This document shows positions 12,101 through 19,100 of a DNA stretch of 28,945 nucleotides, piece by piece. Under the pieces are notes generated by a model, which saw only the letters and a list, made by a program, of their open reading frames with translations, did no database searches and had not been told where the DNA came from. The stretch is from Halanaerobiales bacterium (GTDB lineage Bacteria > Bacillota_F > Halanaerobiia > DY22613). Each line of letters starts with the position of its first letter. The stretch's first letter is position 1. The DNA lies in NCBI GenBank assembly GCA_023128035.1, contig JAGMES010000049.1:1-28945 (forward strand), given 5' to 3'. A program made the translations under genes and the position numbers.

Positions 12101-15100
12101 TATTGGATCCTTAGTCCATCCAATTCCCTGTTTTCATAAATTTTACCAAAATCATACATAAAATTGTCCATGGAAGTACCATCTGATATAATGTGGTGCA
12201 TATCAAACATTAGAATGTGCTTGTATTTAGTTAATTTTATAATTTTAATCTTAAACAAAGGTGCTTTATTTAAATCAAAAGGTCTAACAAATTCTCTTAC
12301 CAATTCTCCAACCACATTTTCTCTCTCGTCTACAAGTATTAATTCGGAATTTTCTTCTAAATTAATATCTAAGAACTCTACTTGGAATTCATCTTCTACG
12401 CTCTCTTGAGAATTCACTCTCTGGACAATTTTCTCTTCAATAATATCAAAGGATGTTCGTAAGGTTTCATGTCTTTGAATAAGTTTAATGAAAACTTTTT
12501 CGATTTGATTTAGATTCAAATTTCCTTCAACCTCAAAGATACCCGTCATATTATAACCAGTGCTTTGTAAATCAAGTTGTTGTAACATATACATTCTCTT
12601 TTGCGCTGAAGATGCATCGTAATAGGACTTCTCTACCACTTTTTCTATGGATTCATATGCTGTTTTTGTTGTACTTTGAATGAATTTACTAATTCCTTTG
12701 ATAGTTAGTGTTTTAAAAATTTCGTTTAATGGTACTTCTATATTCATTTCTTTATGAATTTTCGCTACCAATGTTGTTGCTTTTAAAGAATGCCCTCCTA
12801 ATTCAAAAAAGTTATCATTGATACCAATTTTAGCTATGCCCAATCCCTCACCTAAGACCTCTTTCCATATTTCTACCAACTTTTCTTCTATTTCATTTTG
12901 CGGAGGTTCGTATTCAGTTGTCACAACGATGTTCCCTTCAGGTTTAGGAAGTGCTTTACGGTCAATCTTACCATTTGTATTTAGTGGCATTTTTTCTAAT
13001 TGAACAAAATATGATGGGATCATGTATTGTGGTAAACTCTCTAATAAAAAAGTTCTCAATTCCTTTGGAGTCAACTCTCTAGGAGTTAATTCGCCTGTTA
13101 TTACTTCTCTATTTAATACTACATATGCACATAAATATTTAGCTCCATTTTTATCTTCTTGATCTATTACAATTGCATCTTTAATTTTTTCATACTTTAA
13201 TAACTGGTTTTGTATTTCTCCAGGTTCAATTCTATAACCACGTATTTTTACTTGATGATCTAATCTTCCTAAAAATTCTAAATTTCCATCAGTTAACCAC
13301 CTTGCTAAGTCTCCTGTCTTATACATTTTCTTTTCAGGAATAAATGGATTTGGCACAAACTTTTCTTCCGTCAAAGTTTGTCTGTTTAGATAGCCTTCTG
13401 CTAAGCCATCTCCTGATATACAAAGTTCTCCAAAGACACCTACTGGTAAAAGATTGGAATATTGATCTAATATGTATATCTGCGTATTAGCTAAAGGTTT
13501 GCCTATAGGAAGATTTCCACCTATAGAAACTATTTTTTCATATTTAAAAAACGTCGAACAAATAGTTGTTTCTGTAGGACCATAGCCGTTTAAAATTTGC
13601 ATATCATTATTTAAAACTATGTAGTTTTCTAATAAATCATCCTTTATTGGCTCTATCCCTACTAGCATTTTATTAAGTTTTACCTTTTCCTTACTCAAAA
13701 ACTTATAAAGTTCTTTTAATAAAGTCGGTAGAACTAAAACAAAAGTTATATTTTTTTCCATTATAATTTTTGCAAGTTTATGAATATCTGGTATAATTTC
13801 ATTATTAAATAGTATTAAAGTAGCTCCAAAGGTAAGAGGCATGAATATCTCAACTACACTTGCATCAAAGGAAATATTTGCCATACTGAGGCATCTATCA
13901 CCTATACCTACATTTCCTCTATAGCTACTGTAAATACTATATAAATAATTATTCAAGGCTTTATGGGATACCATAACCCCCTTGGGCTTTCCAGTAGAGC
14001 CAGAAGTATATATGATATACGCCAAACCATGCGGATTCTTAAGCTGGTCTAAGTTTATACCTACATTTGTGTATATTTTTTCGTCTTCTAATGCAAAAAT
14101 TTGACCTTTAAATGGAGCTTTATTTTTCAAGTATTCATGTGTCAATAAAATATCCGCCCCACTATCTTCAAGCATATATTTAACCCGTTCCTCAGGGTAG
14201 TTAGGATTGATTGGTAAATAAGCTCCTCCTGCTTTAAGTATCCCAAATATCCCTACCAACATCTCAAGTGAACGATCTACTAATATTCCAACAATGCTAT
14301 CTGCATTCACTCCATTTTCTCTTAAGGTTCTTGCTAACCTATTTGCTTTTTCATTTAACTCTCTATAGATTAATTTCTGACCTTCATATACTACTGCTAT
14401 ATTATTTGGTATGTTTTCCACTTGTTCTTGAAATAACTCATGTATTGTTTTATCTTTTGGGTAATCTGCATAGGTGTTATTAAATTCAAATAAAATTTTA
14501 TCTTTTTCTTCTCTTGAAAGTATATCAATCTGGGACAATTTTTTGTTAGGCTTTTCTATAACATAAGTAAGGATATTGGAAAAATGTTCTGGCAATCTTT
14601 GGATTAGCTGTTCATCAAACTTCAGTGTATTATATATTAATTGGATAGTTATATGGTCATTCATTTCTACTGCTAAAGTCAAATCAAAATTCGTCGATTC
14701 AAACATCGAATAAGATTCAATCACCAAGACGTTATTTTTTTGGTTCAATTGTTTATCCAGAGGATAGTTTTCAATAACAACGATAGAGTCAAAGAGAGAT
14801 TCTTGCGGATCGTTAGCACTACAGGATTTGATATCTACCAATGGAACATTTTCATATGCTGTTCTTTCCTTTAATACATAATCAATATCCTGCAAAAGTG
14901 CTAATATACCTTCCTTTGAATTTGCCTTTGCGCGCACTCTAAGTGGAATTGTATTTATAAATAATCCTACCATATCCTCCAGCCCTTTTACTGTTGCATT
15001 TCTACCTGATACAGTTGTCCCAAAAACCACATCATCCGTATTATTGTATCTTTGTAGCAAAATACCCCATACTGTATATAATAAAGCTGCAGCAGTAATT

Positions 15101-15861
15101 CTATTTTTTCTCCCAAAATTGTTTATACCGTTTTTTAAATCTGCATCCAATGCAAAGGTATAACGTCCTGTTACTACTTGAGTAGTTTGACATTTTGTTG
15201 ATCCAGGTAACATTGTTTTAGTATCAAAACCCTCTAAATACTGTGTCCAATATTTTTTCTGTTCATCTTTATCCTGATATTGAAGCCACTTTACAAATTC
15301 TTTAAATGTATTTTTCTTAAGCTTATCCAACATAATACCCTCATATAAGGCATTATAAGCTTGAAAAAACTCTTTGAGTATAATGCCAGTACTCCAGCCA
15401 TCATACAAAATATGATGATTGCTTATGATCATTACACAATTATTAACACTAAGCAATATCAATGTTATTCTAAAGGGTTCCAAACTAATATCAATTTTTT
15501 CCTTAAGATCCTTTTCTTTGATCTGGTCAACCTTTTGCTTCTTTTCCAGATCAGTTAGATTTGATAGGTCAAATATTATAATGGGTGTCTCAAAAGTTTT
15601 CAGGATAATTTGCACAGGTTTATGGAGTTTTTTCCACCTAAAAACGTTTCTTAATATCTCGTTGGCTTCAATCACATAGTCCCATGCTTTTTTCACCAGT
15701 TCAATCTTTATATTTCCCTGAAGTTTTATAAATAACTGCTCAAAGTAGTAATCATTTTCTGGATGATGTAAGTAATGAAATAACATACCTTCTTGTAGCG
15801 GAGTTAATGATAGCATATCCTGAACATTTTGGTTTTCAATTTTTTTGTCTTTAACGGACAT
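1678..15861 (-). CDS. NRPS synthetase 3, four complete modules plus terminal C domain (C-A-T x4, C)
   Basis: This giant non-ribosomal peptide synthetase of 4727 aa has ATG at 15861, with AAAGGAG 7 nt upstream. Domains by approximate residue: C1 15-450 (HHILYDG 149), A1 470-970, T1 (Ser1025), C2 1075-1510 (HHIISDG 1222), A2 1550-2055, T2 (Ser2109), C3 2175-2610 (HHIISDG 2303), A3 2640-3135, T3 (Ser3187), C4 3255-3690 (HHIISDG 3381), A4 3710-4185, T4 (Ser4236), C5 4290-4700 (HHIISDG 4424). All five C domains keep HHxxxDG and all carriers keep GGHSL, where Ser takes the phosphopantetheine arm. C1 is DCL-like (LTPLQEGMLFHY); C2-C4 carry the SSAQKR motif of LCL domains. Hand-aligned pocket codes: A1 DAVLLGGICK (hydrophobic, uncertain), A2 DAFWLGGTFK (Val-type), A3 DARKLGVIHK and A4 DTVQIGHVDK (not recognised). 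The tail DDDDDLIIRG is strongly acidic. There is no E, MT or TE domain. The chain must be handed on, but the next gene starts with C rather than A, so C5 has no obvious cis partner. Confidence 0.97.
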   Translation of the reverse strand: MSVKDKKIENQNVQDMLSLTPLQEGMLFHYLHHPENDYYFEQLFIKLQGNIKIELVKKAWDYVIEANEILRNVFRWKKLHKPVQIILKTFETPIIIFDLSNLTDLEKKQKVDQIKEKDLKEKIDISLEPFRITLILLSVNNCVMIISNHHILYDGWSTGIILKEFFQAYNALYEGIMLDKLKKNTFKEFVKWLQYQDKDEQKKYWTQYLEGFDTKTMLPGSTKCQTTQVVTGRYTFALDADLKNGINNFGRKNRITAAALLYTVWGILLQRYNNTDDVVFGTTVSGRNATVKGLEDMVGLFINTIPLRVRAKANSKEGILALLQDIDYVLKERTAYENVPLVDIKSCSANDPQESLFDSIVVIENYPLDKQLNQKNNVLVIESYSMFESTNFDLTLAVEMNDHITIQLIYNTLKFDEQLIQRLPEHFSNILTYVIEKPNKKLSQIDILSREEKDKILFEFNNTYADYPKDKTIHELFQEQVENIPNNIAVVYEGQKLIYRELNEKANRLARTLRENGVNADSIVGILVDRSLEMLVGIFGILKAGGAYLPINPNYPEERVKYMLEDSGADILLTHEYLKNKAPFKGQIFALEDEKIYTNVGINLDQLKNPHGLAYIIYTSGSTGKPKGVMVSHKALNNYLYSIYSSYRGNVGIGDRCLSMANISFDASVVEIFMPLTFGATLILFNNEIIPDIHKLAKIIMEKNITFVLVLPTLLKELYKFLSKEKVKLNKMLVGIEPIKDDLLENYIVLNNDMQILNGYGPTETTICSTFFKYEKIVSIGGNLPIGKPLANTQIYILDQYSNLLPVGVFGELCISGDGLAEGYLNRQTLTEEKFVPNPFIPEKKMYKTGDLARWLTDGNLEFLGRLDHQVKIRGYRIEPGEIQNQLLKYEKIKDAIVIDQEDKNGAKYLCAYVVLNREVITGELTPRELTPKELRTFLLESLPQYMIPSYFVQLEKMPLNTNGKIDRKALPKPEGNIVVTTEYEPPQNEIEEKLVEIWKEVLGEGLGIAKIGINDNFFELGGHSLKATTLVAKIHKEMNIEVPLNEIFKTLTIKGISKFIQSTTKTAYESIEKVVEKSYYDASSAQKRMYMLQQLDLQSTGYNMTGIFEVEGNLNLNQIEKVFIKLIQRHETLRTSFDIIEEKIVQRVNSQESVEDEFQVEFLDINLEENSELILVDERENVVGELVREFVRPFDLNKAPLFKIKIIKLTKYKHILMFDMHHIISDGTSMDNFMYDFGKIYENRELDGLRIQYKDFAEWQNKRLKSDMIKKQEKYWTNRFSDELPVLNLPTDYYLTSYSTQSLKGDTISFTLGQKLTKDLNRVTRVTGSTLYMMLLSAVNILLSKYSGQEDIVIGSPIAGRPHVDLEKIIGMFVNTLAMRNKPEGNKIYEDFLKEVKANALEAYENQEYQFEELVEKLNLRGDLILNDLHRNPLFDVMFVLQNTQMQNTESGEFSVKGLKFSPYNYESKRSKFDLTVLAIEVVDDIKVDFEYSTKLFKRETIERMISHFRNILKVLVANPKVQLCEIDLLTEAEKEQILYEFNDTYVDYPRGKTIHELFEEQVRNQPDQIAVVFAEKKFIYRELNERANHLAGMLREKGVKDDTIVGILAERLLDMVVGVLAILKAGGAYLPIDPEYPEERMKLMLEDCSVGLVLTPGNLIKNVDYPCTIINILDETSSITSREKWDVNTESIQNIKNINKPESLAYVIYTSGSTGKPKGVMVEHRSVVRLIKNQSYIKFEQGDKILQTGTLAFDASTFEIWGALLNGLELHLGVKDLILSAEAMENYIVSKKISILWLTAPLFHLVVEDRPQMFKELKYLLAGGDVLSPKHVNKVRNECWGLKVVNGYGPTENTTFSTCFIVDKEYSTTIPIGKPISNSTAYIVDKYSQLCPIGVYGELWVGGDGLSRGYLNKPELTAEKFIQNPFKINLLQQNLFVSGEKMYRTGDLVRWLPDGNIEFLGRIDHQVKIRGFRIELGEIENRLLQHDEIKEAIVIDQEDENGNKYLCAYFVAYKIITVSEIRKYLTQNLPDYMIPSYFLQLDRMPLNRNKKIDRNALPKLESTILISEEYEAPRNELEERLVSIWAEVLGMKEIGINNNFFELGGHSLKATILVSKIHKSLNVVIPLREVFKRPTIKELAAYVNQSEQNIYSSIHPVEETEYYSERCYPLGYYELSSAQKRMYLLQQFDVKSTGYNIPVIFTIEGDLDIARLEKIFKVLTEKHQVLRTSFVTQDNNILQRIHNEIDFNVEYIEKTDQLSKKIINNEVKEFIRPFDLCEAPLFRVRVTKFREVRYLLMFDIHHIISDGVSMGILVNEFISLYEGKKTSKLRIQYKDYAIWQNKLLQSGVLKNQEEYWLNQFSDEISVLNLPTDYFSTNVGDVTAVSRRPKVQSFEGDTIFFTFNRELTNGLKRIIKKTNRTMYMVLLSGVNILLAKYSGQNDIVVGSPIAGRPHADLENIIGMFVNTLAMRNKPEGSKTYEKFLSEVSENALKAYENQDYQFEELVNRLNIQRTLIPRDLSRNPLFDVMFSMQNFNNEELRIENLELKSYNYNHRISKFDISIAAIEKDEEITLNLSYNIKLFKRETVERMILHLRNIYREVTANTNIRLNEIIMLTEEEKHQTLYEFNNTDADFPKNSIIHQIFEEQVEKIPNYIAVVYKEQKLTYRELNEKINRLARNLREKGVKSDSIVGILVDRSLMMMIGILGILKSGGAYLPISPEYPEDRIKYMLSDSKSDLVLTQSKHVDKVTFNAEIIDIEDEKVYAANGENLESINKPESLAYVIYTSGSTGKPKGVVIEHRSVINTITHLQKQYPLNHTDTILQCTVYTFDASVREIFWWFFNGSRCCLLVQNGEKNPREIVETIARENVTMAKFVPVLLNEVFNVTAELGKEKIRSLKYLLVGGEALSRQLVKKYFDLFGSDHAVLRPRFVNVYGPSEATIHCTEYEIKSPIESVYAPIGKPISNDRIYILDQAQNPVAIGIPGELYISGVGLAREYLNNTHFTAERFIVDPWNLKERMYRSGDLAKWLPDGNIEFLGRIDHQVKIRGYRIEIGEIESKLVNYEVIEEAVVIDRQDENRIRYLCAYVVASKELTVKELRQHLSKNLPDYMIPSYFIQLDKMPLNKNGKVDRKALPEPEVTILTGVEYEAPGNEIEEKLASIWVEVLGVEKIGIHDNFFELGGHSLKAIILASKIHKELNVELPLREVFQRPTIKNLAEFIAGAEENLFLSIQPIEVARYYSMGDDLPEDYPQDYYPASSAQKRLYVQGQFKGVGVSYNMPGVIMIEGDLNREKFEQVFKQLVERHETLRTSFEMLNGEVVQKIQKEIDFTISFIEVCEGSVQEMLSEFVRPFDLSIAPLLRVRLAKSKDRYIMFFDMHHIISDGVSIDNLVKEFIALYQGINLPKLKVQYKDFAVWQNELLKTDIIESQEKYWLGIFADEIPILNMSTDYPRPSIQSFRGENIEAEIDGELIVKLRELAIQTGSTLYMVLLTAYNVLLSKYTGQEDIVIGSPIAGRRHADLENIIGMFVNMLALRNVPCSSKTFREFLTEVKDNTLLAFDNQDYQFEELVRAHAKKLNLHRDLSRNPLFNVVFSFQDAIRRSVIEIDGLRFIPHTLENNISKFDITLEVIDETNRMWLSIEYCTDLFKKETMERLSSHFINILREITKNPEVSLAEINMLSGIERRQLLSEFNTTKMEYAKDKTIHELFAEQVEKTPNAIALVFAEEKLTYKELNTRANQLAYRLRGFGVKRDEIIAIMAERSIDMVIAILGVLKSGGAYMPIDLDYPVERIIYMLEDSKTRILLTHEDFADRIEFKGEVIDLSNRTNYKGDGYNLININKPDDLVYVMYTSGSTGKPKGVMIEHQGVVSLSKYYYEMFKLCLGKNILHMSNVSFDTAVVEIFPPLIYGATVFIIRKELALDTQGFIEFVQENQINFAQFVPITLQEILGQSEKLESLDTVIVGGDKLDDTVKDHILSLGYQLTNHYGPTEGTVDAIVAKCVRRKSTIGKPIANTRVYILDKNNDLTPVGVPGELCISGVGLTRGYLNLPELTAEKFVPNPWLLGERIYRTGDLACWQSDGNITFLGRIDNQVKIRGYRIELGEIEQQLLKHESVDGVFVVDRVDSSGNKYLCAYIVAERELTISELRTHLVQELPDYMIPSHFMQIERIPFTHNGKIDRRALPKPEGGIDTEVEYVAPTNEIEEKLITIWQKLLMIEEIGINYNFFEMGGHSLKAVQVVNLVHKEFNIQISLQDIFTAPTIKELSKLIQSKEISTFSAIEKMPEQKHYELSYNQKRLWIVSQLEPANRAYNMAGRITFNEEVDEAIITRVFDQLVNRHESLRTQFKVVEGSPVQVINFRDCFKLQIFDLLNLNEKERSSECESIYEKLTEEPFNIVENSLLRAGLVKFSQNQFDIVFCMHHIISDGWSIEILKEEFYLLYHAYKEGKECELAPLTVQYKDYAVWQNRLIADQNKNQQAREYWMNKLSRGFPVLNLPEDYPSGLLENRKSAGYRIFIPEKIKDQLKAAVSNYNTSLFIVTITMLKMFLADLTGQEEIAIGVPSMGRQHQNLSNVIGFFINTIVLINSVRSQTSFEEMLDMIHKDTLKALEYQDYPLELITDELKIKYPKIQVFFNLLNIGQSHLETVEDTGSHHIEKVQDVKFDIMFYLTEYANGIEVVCTYLIGLYKPSTIEYIVGEYIRFIRKILGCEEHTSDDDDDLIIRG
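8100..8900 (-). repeat. Duplicated C-domain segment, copy in synthetase 3 (C3)
   Basis: The C-terminal half of C3 closely matches 28220-28945, the truncated first C of synthetase 1. Both encode NNEELRIENLELK and the flanking cores, with near-identical nucleotides around 8221-8300 and 28371-28450. This extends the synthetase 1/3 duplication on the far side of a divergent adenylation domain. C3 carries an extra run of residues (around TNVGDVTAVS) that the other copy lacks. Confidence 0.7.
14440..15861 (-). repeat. Duplicated N-terminal DCL-like C domain, copy in synthetase 3
   Basis: The first C domain of synthetase 3 is paralogous to the N-terminal C domain of synthetase 4 (1-1405). The similarity starts at the N-terminus (KKI-NQNVQ) and runs to the FNNT linker, with matching nucleotides in many stretches, for example 14690-14715 against 225-250. 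The shared N-termini suggest that the two proteins arose by duplication of a gene start, or that they share a docking partner. Confidence 0.75.
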
Positions 15862-15885
15862 GGCAATTCTCCTTTCCTTAAAGCA

Positions 15886-15910
15886 GATGTAATAACTACG
15901 TTATTACATC
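15886..15910 (-). repeat. Perfect 11-bp hairpin in the leader of synthetase 3
   Basis: GATGTAATAAC (15886-15896) and GTTATTACATC (15900-15910) form a perfect inverted repeat with a 3-nt loop. It lies 24 nt upstream of the ATG of synthetase 3 and just before its ribosome binding site. On the transcript it could be a hairpin affecting translation or RNA stability; on DNA it could be an operator. It is AT-rich and lacks a following U-run, so a terminator is unlikely. Confidence 0.6.
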
Positions 15911-15915
15911 TTAAG

Positions 15916-16073
15916 TTTAACGACTTCAGAAGGAGCTTTATACTCCCACTGAAGTTTTGAGAGTCCTCTGGTATTGATATCTCCACCTATAGAGTAGGTG
16001 GTCTTCCCCTTCTGAATTGTCGTTAAATCCTTCACTCCAAACAATGAGAACCCGCGAATTGACACGAGTTCTC
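15916..16073 (-). ncRNA. Highly structured intergenic element upstream of synthetase 3
   Basis: Several nested inverted repeats occupy most of the 250-nt gap between synthetases 2 and 3. The outer stem pairs 15916-15933 (TTTAACGACTTCAGAAGG) with 16008-16027 as two 9-bp helices separated by a 2-nt bulge. Inside lies CCACCTA-TAGAG-TAGGTGG (15983-16001). An alternative nested hairpin pairs CTTCAG (15924-15929) with CTGAAG (15949-15954), and GGAG with CTCC, using bases of the outer stem, so the two folds exclude each other. A further hairpin GAGAAC/GTTCTC lies at 16046-16073. This could be a cis-acting leader RNA or a palindromic mobile-element remnant, such as an IS200/IS605-type end. I match it to no known family. 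A 55-codon open frame crosses it on the minus strand (16071 to the stop at 15906-15904) but has no start codon, ribosome binding site or recognisable motif. Confidence 0.45.
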
Positions 16074-16111
16074 AAGTTTTAGTTTACCTATCACTCATAG
16101 CATTTCCAGAT

Positions 16112-19100
16112 TTACTCCTCTATAGCTCTCTTAAAAGCCTTTGCAAGTCCTTCCACATATGGATAAGCGAAAATCGATTCATGCCCACCTGGAATCTCGA
16201 CAAACCAAACCTTGCCATAGGTTTGCTTTTTCCAGTCTTCTGGAGTGTACCTTACCAAATTATTTTCCTCAGCCTTTATTATATATGTGTCAGTACTTAT
16301 GATATATTTCAGCGAATAGCCTACTGTGCACAGGTAATTCACATGCTCTCTCACTGTTCTTTCGTTTTTAATTTCACCTTCAATCTGTGACTTCGATTTT
16401 TTATAGTCTTCAAGATCTGGCCAATAATCCATCGGATTCATATTTCTCCAAGTTATTAGTTTTCTAACCCATTTTCTTATGAATCTATATGGCTTTGAGA
16501 CCACTGTCTTCACCCGAATTAACTTTCTCGTTTTATCGGGCATGTAAGCATTCTCATCAATCTGAATCATTCTGTCTATCGGCACATCCTGATCTTCCAG
16601 CATCTGTACCATTTTGTAAGCGATCCAGTTTCCATAGCAATAACCGGCAATAATATACGGTCCTTCTGGTTGGATGGTTTTGATTTCACAAATATAGTCT
16701 GTAAGCATTTCATCCAGGGTTTCTGGTAATTTTGCTGGCTTAACCACACCTTTTGCCTGGATTCCATATATATTATACTCACCCTCAAGAATTTTGGCTA
16801 ATTCCTTATACTGATAAACGATTCCTTCCCATGTATGGAGAATAAATACATTTTTCTTCCCTTCTGTCGGTTTATTTAAGCTGATTACACACTCCAAACC
16901 CTTAAGTGGATTTTCTATAAACATTGTCTGCGCCATCTCAGCAACAGTTGGCCATAAGAATAACTCACTCATGGAAACTTGCACACCCATTCGTTTACTA
17001 ATCAAACTAATCACTTTGATGATGTTGATAGAATTTCCACCAATGTCAAAGAAATTATGATTTATGCCGATTCCTTCAATTCCGAGTACTTCATGCCAGA
17101 TTTGAATCAGCTTTTCCTCAATCTCAGTAGTAGGTGCGACATACTCTACTCCAGAAACCGTACCAGCATTTGGCTCTGGTAGCGCTTTCCTATCGATTTT
17201 CCCGTTTGGAGTATAAGGCATCTTCTCTAGCTGAATGAAATGAGTGGGTACCATATAATTTGGAAGTTCTTTGGATAAATGCGCTTTCAGTTCTGGCACT
17301 TGAAGTTCTCCCTCTCCTACTATATAGGTACAGAGATATTTTCCACCATTATTATCTTTCTTAGCCACCACTACTGTTTCCTTGACCGCTTCATGCTTTA
17401 CGAGTTGACTCTCGATTTCTCCTAATTCGATCCTGAAACCTCTAATTTTTACCTGTTCATCGGTTCGTCCTAAAAATTCAATTTCTCCATTTGGCAGCCA
17501 TTTCACTAAGTCTCCTGTGCGGTACATCTTTTCTCCGCTCACCGATAGTTCCTGCTGATCCTGGAATGGATTAGGCACAAATTTTTCTGCGGTTAATTCG
17601 GGCCACTTCCAATACTCCCTCGCAAGGCTATCCCCTACTACACAGAGTTCACCAGGGACTCCAATTGGCTGTAGTTGGTTTGAAGGTCCGAGAATATAAA
17701 TACCTGTATTTGCTATCGGCTTACCGATCGTTACTTCCGTCGTTTCTGTCAAATCTTTCACTGTCACCCAGATTGTCGTTTCCGTTGGGCCATACATATT
17801 GTAAATCCTAGCTTTAGTCACACTCTTTATTTCTTCGAGTAGGTCTTGTGGTAATGCTTCTCCTCCAACCATAATTTCTTTCACATTTTTCAAGCAAGAT
17901 GCACTTTGATCGTCATTCAATATCATTCTCATCCTGGATGGTGTCATCTGGAGCATATCGATATCGTTGTTCACAATCACCATCTTTAAAGCTTTTGGAT
18001 CTTTCTGATGCTCATCATTGGCTATGACTACCTTTAATCCTTGTGTCAGAGGTAATAGAGTTTCCAACCCAAAGATGTCGAAGGAGATAGTGGTTAAGGC
18101 AAGAATACTCTTATCTGCCGTAAAATTGATTTTGTCAGTTATGCCTTTGATAAAGTTATTAACTGATCTGTGCTCGATCATAACTCCCTTAGGTTTACCA
18201 GTAGAACCAGATGTGTAGATTATATAAGCTAAATTTTCTGGAACACTTACTGGCTCGAGGTCAGTTGTTTCCCCTTGATAGATCTCATGATCATCAAGAC
18301 AAATCGTTTCACAATCCACAACCAATCCACCCTCTTCTAAAACTTTCTTCTGAGTTAAAACAATCTCGGTTTGGCTGTCTTTTAGGATATATTTGATTCT
18401 TTCTTGGGGATAATCAAAATCAATAGGCAAATAAGCACCACCTGCTTTTAAAACAGCGAAGATTCCGATAAGCATTTCTACAGAGCGCTTTGTCACAATT
18501 GCAACAATACTATCAGGCTTTACTCCCTGTTTTCGTAATCTTCTAGCCAGTTGATTAGCTTTTTCATTGAACTCCTGATAGGTTAATTTTTGCTCCTCAA
18601 AGACCAGAGCTGTATTATCTGGCCTCAATTTTACCTTTTCTTCAAAAAGTTCATGTATCATTCGATCTTTCGGATATTCAGCTTTGGTATTGTTGAACTT
18701 CTGGAGAATCTGTTCTCTTTCTTCTCTAGAAAGCATATCAATTTCAGCGATCTTTAATTCAGGATTTTCAGTGATTTTTCGCAGTATATTGGTAAAATGT
18801 CCTGCAAACTTCTCTATCGTCTCTTGTGTAAATAGTTTCGTGCAGTATTCGATCCCAAAGTTTATTTTATTGTATACCTCCACCGCATTCAAGGTTAAAT
18901 CCAACTTAGCCACAGTTTGTGGATTGTCGTAAGACGAAAAATGAAGATTTTCAATGCTAGTCTCACTGCTTTCCGTGTTTTGTAAAATAAACATTGTATC
19001 AAAGAGTGGGTTCCTGTCTAATTGTCTCTTAACATCTAATCGTTCCACCAGCTGTTCAAACTGATAATCTTGATTTTCATACGCCTTTATTGAATTTGCT

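Noticed and set aside
15804..15986. Small minus-strand ORF of 60 codons that crosses the start of synthetase 3
   Set aside because: It overlaps the N-terminus of synthetase 3 in another frame, has no convincing ribosome binding site, and its composition reflects the structured intergenic DNA.
15904..16071. 55-codon open frame across the structured gap, as a possible transposase remnant
   Set aside because: It has no start codon or motif, and the strong inverted repeats explain the sequence better. Chance openness of this length is not improbable.
16046..16073. GAGAAC/GTTCTC hairpin as terminator of synthetase 2
   Set aside because: The stem is short with a mismatch and is not followed by a run of U on the minus strand (ATTGTTTGG), so termination is not supported.
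17020..17045. GGNSI in T2 of synthetase 2 as a defective carrier
   Set aside because: The phosphopantetheine Ser is intact. Asn or Asp in place of His is a normal variation in carriers before TE or E domains.
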